NCBI GenBank assembly: GCA_029582265.1
Contig: CM055819.1
Span: forward strand, 33,160,967 to 33,224,966
Source: Zoroaster sp. YZ-2022
Lineage: Eukaryota > Echinodermata > Asteroidea > Forcipulatida > Zoroasteridae
Reading direction: 5' to 3'
DNA: 64,000 nt
Program-made: the position numbers and the translations under genes
Notes under the pieces: generated by a model
The model's input: only the letters and a program-made list of their open reading frames with translations
The model's database searches: none
What the model was told of the DNA's origin: nothing
In this document: positions 1 to 14,055 of the stretch, one piece after another
How positions within the stretch are numbered: position 1 is the stretch's first letter
How the letters are laid out: every line of letters begins with the position of its first letter

Positions 1-371
1 ACTTTGTGCACATCGTAGCCCTCTAGTGGTGAAGTGCACTTAGTCTCTGTGTTTGGCGCGATTTCGCAGTGCCATTTTATGGTCTGTATAATTCAACATG
101 TGTGGAGTAGATATCGCTGCAGTTCTGTCACTCGAATGATTACATAAAGTCTGACTGGCAGTGCTTCAAGATGTGTCAGCTAATTACTTCTCTCCCAACT
201 TTTTGAACATCTTGCTGGACCTATCATTGAGTATGGAGATTTTTTGTTGACACATTTTCAAAAAGTTACTCCGCCATTTCGCTGAAACTATATTATGAAA
301 TCACAGGATGGCTTGATTAATGTATAGATTGATTGAAAGAAAGTAAATATACTTGTAGTGTGCTTGCCAAA

Positions 372-405
372 CCAATGTTGTACCTTCCCTTAAACTCAAA
401 GGCAT
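372..405 (+). repeat. Solitary partial 81-bp repeat monomer
   Basis: accaatgttgtaccttccct followed by taaactcaaag resembles the unit of the arrays at 28655-29475 and 48130-49045. Confidence 0.45.
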
Positions 406-433
406 ATAATGTTTCATAGAAACACTTCTTTAA

Positions 434-747
434 CCCTCCTATATACAGTGCAGTTTGCCATAGAATTGTCAGACCTTTCAAAACCTTTCAAGTTTGCTGT
501 ATTGAAGGGTTTTGAAAGGTGAGAAAACTGTCTGACAAAAGGGACCTATGAAAGGTTTCGAAAGGTGTAACAACTCTCTGAACAAACTGGTGTTGAAATG
601 TTTCAATACCTTTCAAAGGGTATTGAAAGGTGTGGTTGTTCAGTAGCAACAAATTCTGGAGGGTTTTAAAGGGTTCATAATAATTGATAGCCATTTTGGC
701 CCGTAAGCAGATTTTGAAAGGTTTTGAAAGGTCAAACCATAGGAGGG
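434..747. mobile_element. MITE family A, piggyBac-like (TTAA flanks)
   Basis: 314 bp, flanked by TTAA on both sides, ends CCCTCCTATATAC and AACCATAGGAGGG. Interior is an imperfect palindrome made of ACCTTTCAAAACC-type words. A near-identical copy lies at 14568-14881. TTAA target sites with CCCT termini are typical of piggyBac-type elements (inference). Confidence 0.8.
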
Positions 748-1404
748 TTAAGAAAAGCATTTAAAAAGTTTTTACTAAATATTCGAAAATGAGTCATGCT
801 ATTGATAACAACTGCTGGCAGGTACAGTGTTTACATTTGGGCAATTGCGGCATATAAATAGAAAGATGTGTCACACGTTTTGAGATACAAAGCATATGGT
901 TTAATTTAACTCATGTTGACTGTAAGTAATAAACACTACACTCATGCAGGGTGCCCATAGAAATGTTTGCATACAGGACAAGTAATCCATCTATCAGTGG
1001 TTCCCAGTAGAGAACATGTACACACTTGTGGATACAAACATCTAGAACAAGCAAGCTTGGGGGTCTTTGGTCCGTGGTTGTAGCAGTGTGTTATTATTGG
1101 GTGACACTGTTAATATCACCCTGGAGGGAATGGCTGTGTATTCAGATTATGGGGAATATTGTTTTAAAACAATGGTTGACTCTTAAAAGCCAGGTACAAG
1201 TCACACTAGCCTGGAACTCTAAATGTTAGGTGGGGAGGGGATGCTACTGGCATTTTCTCATTACAGTTACCAGAGTGGAGAATTCAAACATATTCAGCAG
1301 CGTTGTATGTCCCTGGTTGTTGTGACTGTGTATTCAGTTTATGGGAAGATTGCAGCAAATTAAAATCAATGGTTGACTCTTATATGACAACTGATGCAAG
1401 GTAA
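748..1404. other. Intron sequence, no gene seen
   Basis: AT-rich sequence with two diverged half-copies of a stretch containing tgtgtattcag and ggttgactctta (about 1131-1190 and 1326-1382). Nothing coding recognised. Confidence 0.5.
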
Positions 1405-1762
1405 TGGGGTGTCATGGCCGAGCGGTCTATAGTGCATCAGACTTATGTTCTGATGACCGAGTCATCACAATGTGGGTTCGAATCCCAGCCGCGACCATGG
1501 TACGTGTGTCCTTTGGCAAGACACTTAACTCTAATTGCTTCTCTTCACCCAGGTGTATAAATGGGAACCTGTGAGGGCAGAGGTGGTAATTTGTGTTTGA
1601 TTAGCTCTGTAGTGCCAAAAATGGTTACACATAATGGGCTGTATACTCCCCAGGGAGCTGAGAAAGATTACAGGAATGATATTGGCCCAGTGACCAGGGG
1701 AAATAATAGTTGTGAGCGCCTTGAGCACCCTTGGGTGGATATGTTGCACGTTATAAATGTCT

Positions 1763-1830
<68 letters not shown>
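1405..1830 (+). mobile_element. tRNA-derived SINE with (ATT)n tail
   Basis: Head has tRNA-Leu-like box A (tggccgagcggtcta) and box B (gggttcgaatcccag), then a conserved core (acttaactctaattgcttct, cacccaggtgtataaatggg), then gcgccttgagcaccc, a gttataaatg motif and about 22 ATT units (1764-1830). Confidence 0.9.
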
Positions 1831-2180
1831 GTCACATTAACCCTGGGTTGGTGATGGGGATGCTTGTGGCATATTCTCATTACAATTACAGATGTTGAGA
1901 TTTCATTTGTGATCAAAAATCAAACTCCCAGTGATGAAAAATATGAACCAAAAAAACCCTCCCCCATCTCCGGATTCATGGGTGTGTTTCTCTTCCTATG
2001 ATTCAATTCAAGCACAACATTAAGTTACCAACCCACACTTTCCTTCACCTACATACATGTTGATACATGTTAGATTAAGAAATACAAGCATTATTCATCT
2101 GAAGGATAAGACAATTAACTAATTGATCCGGCCGTGTTGACAGGTTGATTACACCTGTTATATATTCTCTTCATGTACAG

Positions 2181-2274
2181 GATCTGTATGCTCATCGCTC
2201 ATTACCATATCTAATAGGCAGCCCAGCCTTCATGCAGGACGACAACGTTGGAGTGGCAGATATACTAGAGGAAG
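2181..2274 (+). CDS. WASHC2: WASHC2 exon 1 in window: post-head segment
   Basis: Reads DLYAHRSLPYLIGSPAFMQD followed by DNVGVADILEE. Vertebrate FAM21 has a closely similar DLY-x-RPLPYLIGS segment just after the helical head, which fixes the orientation and shows the gene's 5' part is outside the window. Acceptor tgtacag, donor GTTAGC, ends in phase 1. Confidence 0.92.
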
Positions 2275-5200
2275 GTTAGCAATCATTTTCTTAATTTTGA
2301 AAGTCAAAGTCGTAATATTCTCCATTTCTCACGGATCATTGGACAATTTTTTTTTTAATTTCTTCCGATAGTAAAGCCATGATGTTTTTTTTCTCCAGTT
2401 GTCTGTGATCATGTTTAGATTAGCATGTTCTGGTAGATACTACATATGGGTTGCGTTTGTTTCACATGAGATCACAGATCAAGATCATGTGACCTCATGG
2501 ATACACAACACAAGCAAGATCGGCAAGTACAGGATATGGATCAGTAAACTGTCTAAACCATACGGACTGTCTGGTGATTGAGCTCCGGTTATGTGCAAAA
2601 CAAACAGACCCCTCTCTCAATTTGTATCTGTATGTTTGTCAGTCCATCTGCCTGTTTGTGGATGTCTGATTTGGTATCTGATTTTGTTTCACATTCACAG
2701 TGCGGTATTTATTATAATCATGATCAATCTGTTTGTAATGTACAGATATGAATGAAGATGGTTCAATCAGCGACTCGGAGAAGACTACATCAGAGTCTGA
2801 GTCGGAGGTAAGTCTCCCCAAGTATTCCTTACACAAAACTGCACGCCTTGAGTTGTGTTCCTGTCTGGGCAAGTCAATCTTTCCTCAGTAAATTCACTCT
2901 TATTAGAGAATCTGATTGTCTATGAGAACATTTGAAGGGGACACCAAGACAAAGACTCTGGTCAATAGATGCAATTACCCCTCCATTGCCTCCTCTGTGA
3001 AATTTGTTCCAGGTCGTTCTTCCAGTTTTTTTTTCCTGTTCCATTCTTCATGTGAAGGCAAATAAAGGTTGGTTTGAACTTCACGTGAACCTGAATGCGA
3101 AATGAAATGTGATGTCAAAAGCTGAGATTTGCAGAAGTTGAACACATTTCAACTTGCGCAAATTATTCGCCGCGATTTTATGACGTCAAATTTCACTTTA
3201 CTTGAAGTGTGGACTGGTCTTAAGAAGTGAATCGTGACATCTAAAAGTGAGATTCGCCCGAATGATTTTGCAGAAGTTCAACATATTTCAATTTTTGTGA
3301 ATCTTTTGCCACAAATTTATGAATCACAAAATAACTTTGAATTCACTATTTGGAATATATGAACCTGGCTGTTGTATCTTTAGTCTGGGTTTCTGAGGGA
3401 TAAACTTGCGGAGACGTGGAAATAATGTTTGACTTGTTCACTTGCTTCACTTTGTCTTACAAGTTGCAAGTAAACGGATTCGTCACGCTGGACTTTGCAA
3501 TGCGCGCACGCTAAGGCTACGCTTATAATAGCATAATTATCACGCATGGGATGATAGGCTTGATCATGACACCGGCCTTAGATCCTGGAACGGTTGTTGG
3601 AGAACTTTAGGCAATTGCCACAGAGTTTTGTATTTTTGCAAGTCAGCATCCGTGGTGGCCTTGAAAAATGTCACTGCAAGACTGGACAGTGTTCATACTT
3701 GTTATTAGCTGTTTCGCAGCGAAGCGCAGCGAAACAGCTGTTGTTTTTGTTAAAGTTTTTTTTTTTTTTTTTTTAATTTGTCTTTTTCAGCGCTTTCCGT
3801 ACCGGAAGTGCATTGCAATAACACATGTTTCATTCTGAACGCCTTTTTGCAGTGTTCCATAAATGCGATTGCAATGAAACTTAAGGGGACCAAAGGCAAT
3901 AGTGCAATAGTGTGCATATTGCAATGACGTCATAATTACGTCATCAGGTGTCAAGTTTACACTAAATCAAAGATTAATCATGAAAAACATTAAAAAATTA
4001 ATAACTCCTGAACCACATATGCTATCAATTTCATCTATGTGGCATATTGTAGGTCGTTACCCACTCCGTATTTCGTGCACAGATATGACCCCATTTTGTC
4101 CTTAGCTTCCGGTCCAAACCGGAAGTTCAAGTTTAAAGAGCTCTACAGCCAATATGATAAAAAATAATGCTATGATTTCTGTGTATGTAATCATCAGTAG
4201 GGCGTACTCTTTTGGATAGTAGGTTTGATGACGTCATCATATGCAAGAGCGCCCTCTAGCGACAGGTTTAAAAAGACGTTATTTTCACTTGTACACTTGC
4301 CAATGTCACATTACCACAAATGATATGTCATATTGTAGCTTATGAATCAACTTAAATATTAAAACAAATTACGTCATCATCACGTCATCAGGTGTCAAGT
4401 TACACTAAATCAAAGATTAATAATGAAAAAACATTAAAAAAAGTAATAACTCCTGAACCACATATTCTATCAATTTCATCTATGTGGCATATTGTAGGTC
4501 GTTACCCACTCCGTATTTCGTGCACAGATATGACCCCATTTTGACCTTAGCTTCCGGTCCAAACCGGAAGTTCAAGTTTAAAGAGCTCTACAGTCAATAT
4601 GATAAAAAATAATGCTATGATTTCTGTGTATGTAATCATCAGTAGGGCGTACTCTTTTGGATAGTAGGTTTGATGACGTCATCATATGCAAGAGCGCCCT
4701 CTAGCGACAGGTTTTAAAAGACGTTATTTTCACTTGTACACTTGCCAGTGTCACATTACCACAAATGATATGTCATATTGTAGCTTACGAATCAACTTAA
4801 ATATCAAAACAAATTACGTCATAATGACATCATCAGGTGTCAAGTTACACTAAATCAAAAATTAATAATGAAAAAACATTAAAAAATTAATAACTCCTGA
4901 ACCACATATGCTATCAATTTCATCTATGTGGCATATTGTAGGTCGTTACCCACTCCGTATTTCGTGCACAGATATGACCCATTTTGACCTTAGCTTCCGG
5001 TCCAAACCGGAAGTTCAAGTTTAAAGAGCTCTACAGCCAATATGATAAAAAATAATGCTATGATTTCTGTGTATGTAATCATCAGTAGGGTGTACTCTTT
5101 TGGATAGTAGGTTTGATGACGTCATCATATGCAAGAGCGCCCTCTAGCGACAGGTTTAAAAAGACGTTATTTACACTTGTACACTTGCTAATGTCACATT

Positions 5201-8200
5201 ACCACAAATGATATGTCATATTGTAGCTTATGAATCAACTGAAATAGCAAAACAAATTACGTCATTATGACGTCATCAGGTGTCAAGTTACACTAAGTTA
5301 AAGATTAATATTGAAAAACTATTTAAAAATGTATAACTTTTGAACCACAATAGCTATAATTATGATCTTTGAGCCATATTGTAGGTCGTTACCCACTTGA
5401 CAATTCGTGCAAATATGACCTTATTGTGACGTTTGCTTCCGGTCGAAACCAGAAGTTCAAATATAGCAATGCAACATGACCTGCGACTTCACTCCCAAAC
5501 CAAATTTATTCAAAAACATGATGCGCGCGTATACCGCAGGGCAGAAACATAATGTTTTGGTTTAGGTGTGACGTCAGAGGGCACATTGTCTATACTGTCA
5601 CTGAGAACTACTCGCACATGATGCAAAACATGTTAACCCTCATGTAGGCAGTGCACTCTCATGCCCAACTGGCTCTTTCGACTAAAACTGACAGTCTCCA
5701 TAATCCCAACTGTACAAATATAAAAAGAAGGTACTCTAGAAAGTATGGTATTTTGTGGAAGTCTGTAACATTGAAGTAATAAACCTACTGGACATTACAT
5801 TTTAGTTAACCTGCATATGTATTATGCAACTAAACAATTCATCAGTTGTATATATTTTGCATCCGGTGTTGAATGGTGACATTATAGGGATACAAACAAA
5901 ACATGCACTGTCACCAGAAGTAAGCAGTGCATGTAAATGATGGTACATGCTTCAAAATTTGACATTTATTTGAGCTTTACAACTAATGCTTATAACTAAC
6001 AATCTTTGTGTCATCTTGTAGCTAATTATTTGTATCACAATCCATTCAATGATGTCATAACATTTCAAAAGTCCTCACGGCTCAAAGTGGAAGTTAATAT
6101 GATAAAAAATAGCGAAACAGCTGGGTATTCGTTCACGAATACAATTGAGCTCTAGTTTTTTTAAATTTTTCTTTTTCAGCGCTTTCCGTACCGGAAGTGC
6201 ATTGCAATAACACATGTTTCATTCTGAACGCCTTTTTGCAGTGTTCCATAAATGCGATTGCAATGAAACTTAAGGGGACCAAAGGCAATAGTGCAATAGT
6301 GTGCATATTGCAATGACGTCATAATGACATCATCGGGTGTCAAGTTACACTAAATCAAAGATTAATAATGAAAAACATTAAAAAATTAATAACTCCTGAA
6401 CCACATATGCTATCAATTTCATCTATGTGGCATATTGTAGGTCGTTACCCACTCCGTATTTCGTGCACAGATATGACCCCATTTTGACCTTAGCTTCCGG
6501 TCCAAACCGGAAGTTCAAGTTTAAAGAGCTCTACACCCAATATGATAAAAAATAATGCTATGATATCTGTGTATGTAATCATCAGTAGGGAGGACTCTTT
6601 TGGATAGTAGGTTTAATGACGTCATCATATGCAAGAGCGCCCTCTAGCGACAGGTTTAAAAAGACGTTATTTTCACTTGTACACTTGCCAATGTCACATT
6701 ACCACAAATGATATGTCATATTGTAGCTTATGAATCAACTTAAATATCAAAACAAATTACGTCATTATGACATCATCAGGTGTCAAGTTACACTAAGTTA
6801 AAGATTAATATTGAAAAACTATTTAAAAATTTATAACTTTTGAACCACAATAGCTATAATTATGATCTTTGAGGCATATTGTAGGCCGTTACGCACTTGA
6901 CAATTCGTGCAAATATGACCTTATTGTGACGTTTGCTTCCGGTCGAAACCAGAAGTTCAATTATAGCAATGTTGTTAGAGCTGTACAGATACCGTGTGCT
7001 GCAGAGAGAAAACAATTACACACGGCTGGCTCCGAGTTTTGCATGAAATAGCGCCCTCTTCTGGTTGAAGATCGAGTTCTAATGGTGTTCGTCATTGTAT
7101 TGGTTACAAGAATTTTTTGGTCATGTAGTTACACTCAAGCCACCTCCTTTTAATAGTGTTTGTTCTTTGACGTCGCTGGTTAACCGCATTGCTTAAGTTC
7201 CCCGACCCCCTCCCCAAAGGGTACTGCATTTCAGACAGTTGTGCAGACCATGGGATACACACACCACGGGTTCCCATTCTTATGTTACGAGGTAAACAAA
7301 CTAGTCTGGTCGTTGGACATTTTGACTGGGGAAAAAATGGTATAAAGATTATTTTTACACCAGATGAGCAATATGCCATAGAACAACATATAAGTATCTC
7401 AAATCCGCAAAAATCCTGTTTGTGGAAAATGTTTTGAGTGTTTGAATATTTTGCAAATTTTTGCTTAATTTGGACCTAAATACATAGTCCAATCAAAATA
7501 ATATGATAAAAAGGGGTCAACCCAAAACAAATTGCAACAGAAGCCATTAATCTGCATTTAATTTGGAATAGCTCACAAAATAACATATTAAAAGTATAGG
7601 AAAATCGAAGTAGTAGACCAATGCATAATTTGCATAGTTTTTTCCCCATTATGGTGTGCACAAAAATGACTTTTTTTAGCAATCTTAACATAGGGGTTGG
7701 AGGAAGATCAAACATTCCTCCATTTTTCCATCATAAGTAGACTAAACTGTTGTTCAGTCACATGAAATTACGATGACATCTCAGTTGTCATGGAAACAAC
7801 CACTAGAGGGCGCTATACTCACGCGTATTTTAAGCAACATTTAAATGTGGAACTTTTCGTAATGTTTAAATGTAAGTTATTTTGCTTTAACAGTCATCAA
7901 ACAGTTCATCAATTAATTGTACTTACGAGTAAGAGTGAGTTTAGCGCCCTGCTCAAAGTGGAAGTTAATATGATAAAAAATAGCGAAACAGCTGGGTATT
8001 CGTTCACGAATACAATTGAGCTCTAGTTAAATCTTGGTGTTTTAATAGCCTTAGTCGATGCCTTTCTAAAATTTAACCCTCCTACTATAGCTGCACTTTA
8101 GTGGCAAGTAGCTACAGTGGTCAAAATCAGTCAACTGCCTGTTTTTGACTGTTGACCCAAATGTGCACACAGGGGCATTTTTGACTGGTTTTTACTGTCA

Positions 8201-11200
8201 TTTTGACCACCCTGAACAATACCAGACAGTGCTTTTACCAGTCAAAAACGTTCGACTCATTTTGACCTGTAAGTGTACTTACTACACGCCAAGATTTGAC
8301 AATATTTGACTTTTAAGTGCACTAGATATACCTTGGCAAGTATATCAACATTTTGACTGATTTTGACACTTGCAGTCACAGAAGGGTTAATAGACCCCTT
8401 TGTGTTCCTGTACAATGTGTGCTGCCAGACAACAGGAGATGGCAGTCACCTTACATCAGCCATCGGTGTGTGTGCACACTAACAGGAACACTAGGGTGTA
8501 TTTAATTTGAGAAAAGAGTTATAAAACAATAGAGTGTATAACTTTGGTAATTACCTGATTACAAAGTGACTGAATTATAATCTAAAATCTTACTTGATGT
8601 GAAGTTGGTCATGGTACCAAACATCCTGAGACATTCCGTCTGACATGCCGTCATATTTCAGAAAACGTGAAGTGTATTACAAATTTGAAATGGATCGCAG
8701 CTGTGATCTATTTTCCACATTAGAATGAATACAAATAAATCTGAATACATTTTCTCTAGATTCTTGTTAACCCTTCTGTGACTACAAGCGTCAAAATCAG
8801 TCAAAATGTTGATATACTTGCCATGGTATATCTAATGCACTTAAAAGTCAAACACTGTCAAACCTTACATGGAGTGTCGTGGCCGAGCGGTCTAGCTTAC
8901 CGGACTCTAGTTCTGGTGTTAGCAGCAGAATGTGGGTTCGAATCCCGGCCGTGACACTTGTGTCCTTGAGCAAGACACTTGACCATAATTGCTTCTCTCC
9001 ACCCAGGGGTTAAATGGGTACCTGTGGGGGCAGAGTTGGTTGATTAGCCCTATATGCACTGTAATGGCAGCAATTGAGCTGTATACTCCCCAGGGAGCTG
9101 AGATGGTTTCATCTTATGAGCAGGGGTAATAATTATGAGCAGGGGTAATAATATAATGCGCCTTGAGCACCACTCAGTTGGTGGATACGTGCGCTATATA
9201 AGTCCACACATTATTATTATTACAGGTCAAAATGAGTCAACCGTTTTTTGACTGGTAAAAGCATTGTCTTGTATTGTTGAGGGTGGTCAAAATGACAGTA
9301 AAAACCAGTCAAAAATGCCCGTGTGTGCACATTTGGGTCAACAGTCAAAAACGGTCAGTTGACTGGTTTTGACCTCTATAGCAACTTGCCACTAAAGTTC
9401 AGCTTAAAGTAGGAGGGTTAATGAAAATAAGCTGTTTTCTATACATATCTCTTGATTCTTATAAAGTATAGATGCATTTACAGACATGTTACCAATGGTG
9501 TACAGTCCCATTAAGTTAAACTGACCAGGATTGAGTGAAATTATGTCCTTTCTGCATTGTCATCGCTTTGTGGTTTTCCCCCGTCACTCTCTGACCTGAG
9601 GGACCTGAGGGAGACCAGTGATAGTCACTGATCAGGCCACCAAAGTGAAATAAGAAATAAATAATTATACCTCAAGTGAAATCTTAAGTCAATGCACCTT
9701 GTATATTGTGATCCCTCAAAACCCTATGAAAGGTTTTGAAAGGTAAAAAAAGTACTTGCCAGGTATGTGTAGTGGTTTCCTGTGGGGAATGCATCTACAT
9801 TTACACTGTTCATGGTAATATGTGTGGTCATGAAACAGTCTAGAAGAATGTGGGTTCTGCTTTGCTGATGATGTGGCCATGATTTAAATCTCGTATCTCG
9901 AATATGAAATACATATGTGACAGGCTCTGCGAAAATGAGTCGCTTCTCGCACGGCCTATTTCCATGTACAGGGTTGATGAATGTTTGGAGGGTGAAAAAA
10001 AAAATTGGAAATTGATTTTCTGATTATCCATTATTTCGGTTCTTTAGTATCTGTATTTTCATATTTTTAAATCAAAAAAGCTGATTTGTATGAAGAAAGT
10101 GGAATAAATGATGATTTTTGTGTGCCTTTTGTTTTCATTTCATCCATTGTTTCCATTACAATGCGCTATAAATTGCTGCGTTTACGTTGATTGTGCTTGG
10201 CAAAAATATAAACCCCGCTAGCATTAAATTTTAAGGAACATATTGGTAACTACGCACATTTTATTAGTAACCTTCTGAAGTCATGGGTTTTTAGGCAATT
10301 TCTCCTATACGGGTTTACTCGATTGTTGACATAATACATATTTTCAAAAGGTGATAACTTTTGAACCGGACATGCCACAGTTGTTTAACAGGTATCAAAA
10401 TGAAGCTTATTGCATGCTCTTTTCAGCCATGTATATAACTTTAAAAATTATGTTCACCCCCCATGTGACTCATTTTCGCAGAGCCCGTCACATATATAGC
10501 GTATTATAAATATACTATTTACACCTACCCTGTCAGTTTTATTACAATATTTGTAAATAAAATATACAAACACAACACCACAGTGCCAAACGTTTCATGT
10601 AAACATTAGCTTAACCAGTTCGCTTCGGAGGCGTCTAAACACGCATTCCGATTTTTGTGTGTGTCACCGGGAGACTTGTCAACACGCCACACATGGCGTG
10701 CCATCGTGGCGGCTGACTTGTATACACGCAATCGTTTCTCGGAGTCCATGGGGTCACGGTTCGGTGGCCCCGGACAAAATGCACTGCAAATAGTGAACGA
10801 GTTCACTCTTTTCGTTTATTTTTGCCTAATCCCTTTATCCAAGATCTGTTCCTTTGATGTACCAGCCAGGGATTTGTAAAGAGGGATTTATATCCATTGT
10901 TTACGAGGCATTCGATCTCTCTCCAGGTATGCCGTCCTTTAGACTGGGCGCTGGTCGCTAATAGGCCGTTGCATCGGGGCTTGCCAATGGTCTAATTGTG
11001 CTGAACAAACACAACCGTAATTAAAAAACTAGCCATTTAATTCTCAAAATGTCAATGAGTAAAGGTGTTTATTTGGGTGTCCGAACTTAGTTTCATTGAC
11101 AAAAAAAATTATTAATGGCTAGAAATTTTTTCAGATTTTTCACTGAAAATAAACCCACACGGGGACCGGAAAAAAATAAATATTCCCGACGTCAACTGGT

Positions 11201-14001
11201 TAAAGGCTACTTCTGGTAAAATGTCCATAAATGTATCAAGAGATATGTATACAAACCAACTTGTCAAAGTTTCAACCTACTTCATCATGTCGTTAACAAG
11301 AACATTGTGAAAATGCATCCCGACTTTCCGTATTCATTTCAACATGGAATTTCTGTTAATTTTTGTTGAAGTTTAATATGCCTAGGAAATGAAATGGCAA
11401 AATGCAACCATTTTTGGACTTTTTTTCTATACATAACAGCAAAAGAAACGTCACCCCTAAAAATATTTATTATTTTCATTTTATAATTAATATAATTTGT
11501 TTAATGAAGAATAGTATGAGTATGGAGTGTAACACAAACACAATGTGACAAATTTGGTTGACCTCAAAATTTGTCATGCATGACGTCTGAGGACACATAA
11601 GCTAAACACGTTCTCAGACTTATCAAAATTTAGGGGGTGACGTTTCTTTTTCTGTTATGTATATTTCCAAACATGGCCGAAAGATATGTAACTTTTTAAA
11701 ATAAAAAAACAAAGCATATTCACGATTTGTTCTTGTATAAAACTGGATGTACATGTAGTCTGTGGCAACAATGGTTGAACAAACAAGTTAATCGTAGAAT
11801 TCATGTATTTTCCTTTGTAGTATACTGACACTGAATCGGAAATTGAGAGTGAGTCCGACATTGCAACAAAACAGAAGATGGATCAACAAGAAAGGGTTTG
11901 TATTTACCATTAACAGTAAAACAAAAAAAAGCTTTATTTTCACTCAGAAGTTCCTATAGTTTGATTTCAACATCATTTAGTTTTATTTCTTTCAAGTCCT
12001 TTTGGACATGGTGACTGAGATGAATTAGACTTTATTTAAGACTTTTGTACAGATGTACATTATAACTATAGCAAAAGATCCATATCTTAATTATTATTTT
12101 TTTCATTTCAAATGATATTTTTGGGTGGAATTGCCAGAAATCAAATTAACAAATAAGCAAACAAAATATTATTGATAAGAGCTCTTTTGCTCATGGCAAA
12201 ATTATTGACTTTATTAATTTTATTTTAGTTTATTAAGTTTTTAAAATTTAATATGGGTTTAATTGCTCACCTCAACAATATCAGCCATATTTAATATTTC
12301 TAATTTATAAACCATTTCACAGTTTGTTCTCTTTATTCATCAACCTAAGGAGAATTAATTTGTAATAAAGATTTCCTTTTTTGATTTCCAGAGTCAGTCT
12401 GAGTCAGAGAATGACCTGTTTGATCAGAATGAGAAGTCATCTGAAAATGAAGATGAAGAAAAGACAAAGGTAGGCTGATAGTTAGGCATAATTACTTAAC
12501 ACCAACTTCCTCTGGTCGTGACATGGCTTAAGGTCAGAGGTCATTGCCACCACAATTGGGGTCGAATAGGAAAGGTCGTGACCTTATTGCAAGCTCACTA
12601 TTTGTAAATTCTGCATTCCAAAAGGGTTCTTAGTTGATGCATCTTATTTCTAAAATAGATCAACCCTCGAGTTTTCAAAAAATATATTATAAAAGTAACC
12701 TGTGAAAGAAAAATGAATAAATGTGACTTGTTTTTTATGTTTTAATGTTAAACCACAACCTTTTTTTAAGTTTGACAATTCCTGTTTTCTCTATAATGAA
12801 TATACTTCAGACGAAATAATTTCTTAGGATGATTGATACATAATAATAATAATACAGAAGATTTATAATGCGCACATATCCACCAAGAAGTGCTCAAGGC
12901 GCTTTACAGTAAACAAGAAATCATACAATAGCATAACAATACAATAGCAAATGCAATATAATACTAAACAAAAAGATTTAAAAATGCATAAATGAATGTT
13001 AGTAGTCCTTATAGGCAATACACATAAGATGAGTTTTTAAGTTCTTCTTGAAGGAGTCAACAGTTTGAGATTCATGAATGTACAGAGGCAAATCATTCCA
13101 AAGGCGTGGAGCCACAACTTCAAAAGATCTGTCACCCTGGCTTTACATCAATTAATTTTTTTTTTTTACCTTTTTTCTTCTGTGTTCATTTCACACCTGA
13201 CTAACTTCTGCTCACTCTTGTGTTCATGTATGAATGTATGTTTGTATTCTGTCTCATTTTGCCTTTGAGAAAGAACCTGCTAGGTTCAAAACGTAAGGCC
13301 AAATAACCATTATTTTGCATTTATACTACAGGTCCTTTATATTAGGTTGGAAAGCAGTTTGCAAAAGCAAATTCATTACATGTATTTATTCAATTAAGTT
13401 TAGATATTTTTTGATAATCTGGTAATTATCAATGTTGTGCCTTTCCTTTAAAAGTGACATCACCTTAAGATATTTCTAGGGATCAGATTTGATACCATCA
13501 TCAGTTTTACACCAAGTTAGTCTCACATGACAGTTGGACCATTTTGTTATTTTTGAATAACAAATCGTAGATATTAACCTTTAATTTTCATTGTAAAGTG
13601 TAATTCAGAATATCTTTGCCTCAGGATGTTCATGATTAAAACATATTATAGACAATGGGGTGCCATGGCCGAGCGGTTAAGTGCATTGGACTCAAGTTCT
13701 GATGGCTGTGTCATCAGAATGTGGGTTCGAAACCTGGCGGCGACCGTGGTACTTGTGTCCTTGAGCAAGACACTTTACTGTAATTGCTTCTCTTCACCCA
13801 GGTGTATAAATGGGTACCTGTGAGGGTAGAGATGGTTATTGTGTTTGATTAGCCCTGTAGCGCCAACAGGTTGCACATTGGCTGTATACTCCCCAGGGAG
13901 CTGAGAAAGATTATAGGAATGATATTGGCCCAGTGACCAGGGGTAATAATGTAAAGCGCATTGGGACATTATGTGAAATGCGCTATATAAGAATGGAACA
14001 A

Positions 14002-14055
<54 letters not shown>

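Noticed and set aside
1764..1830. Poly-Ile coding frame
   Set aside because: It is the (ATT)n tail of a SINE.
8881..8955. tRNA-Leu gene
   Set aside because: Box A and box B are present here and at the other SINE heads, but acceptor-stem pairing is missing and the sequence continues into a SINE body and ATT tail.
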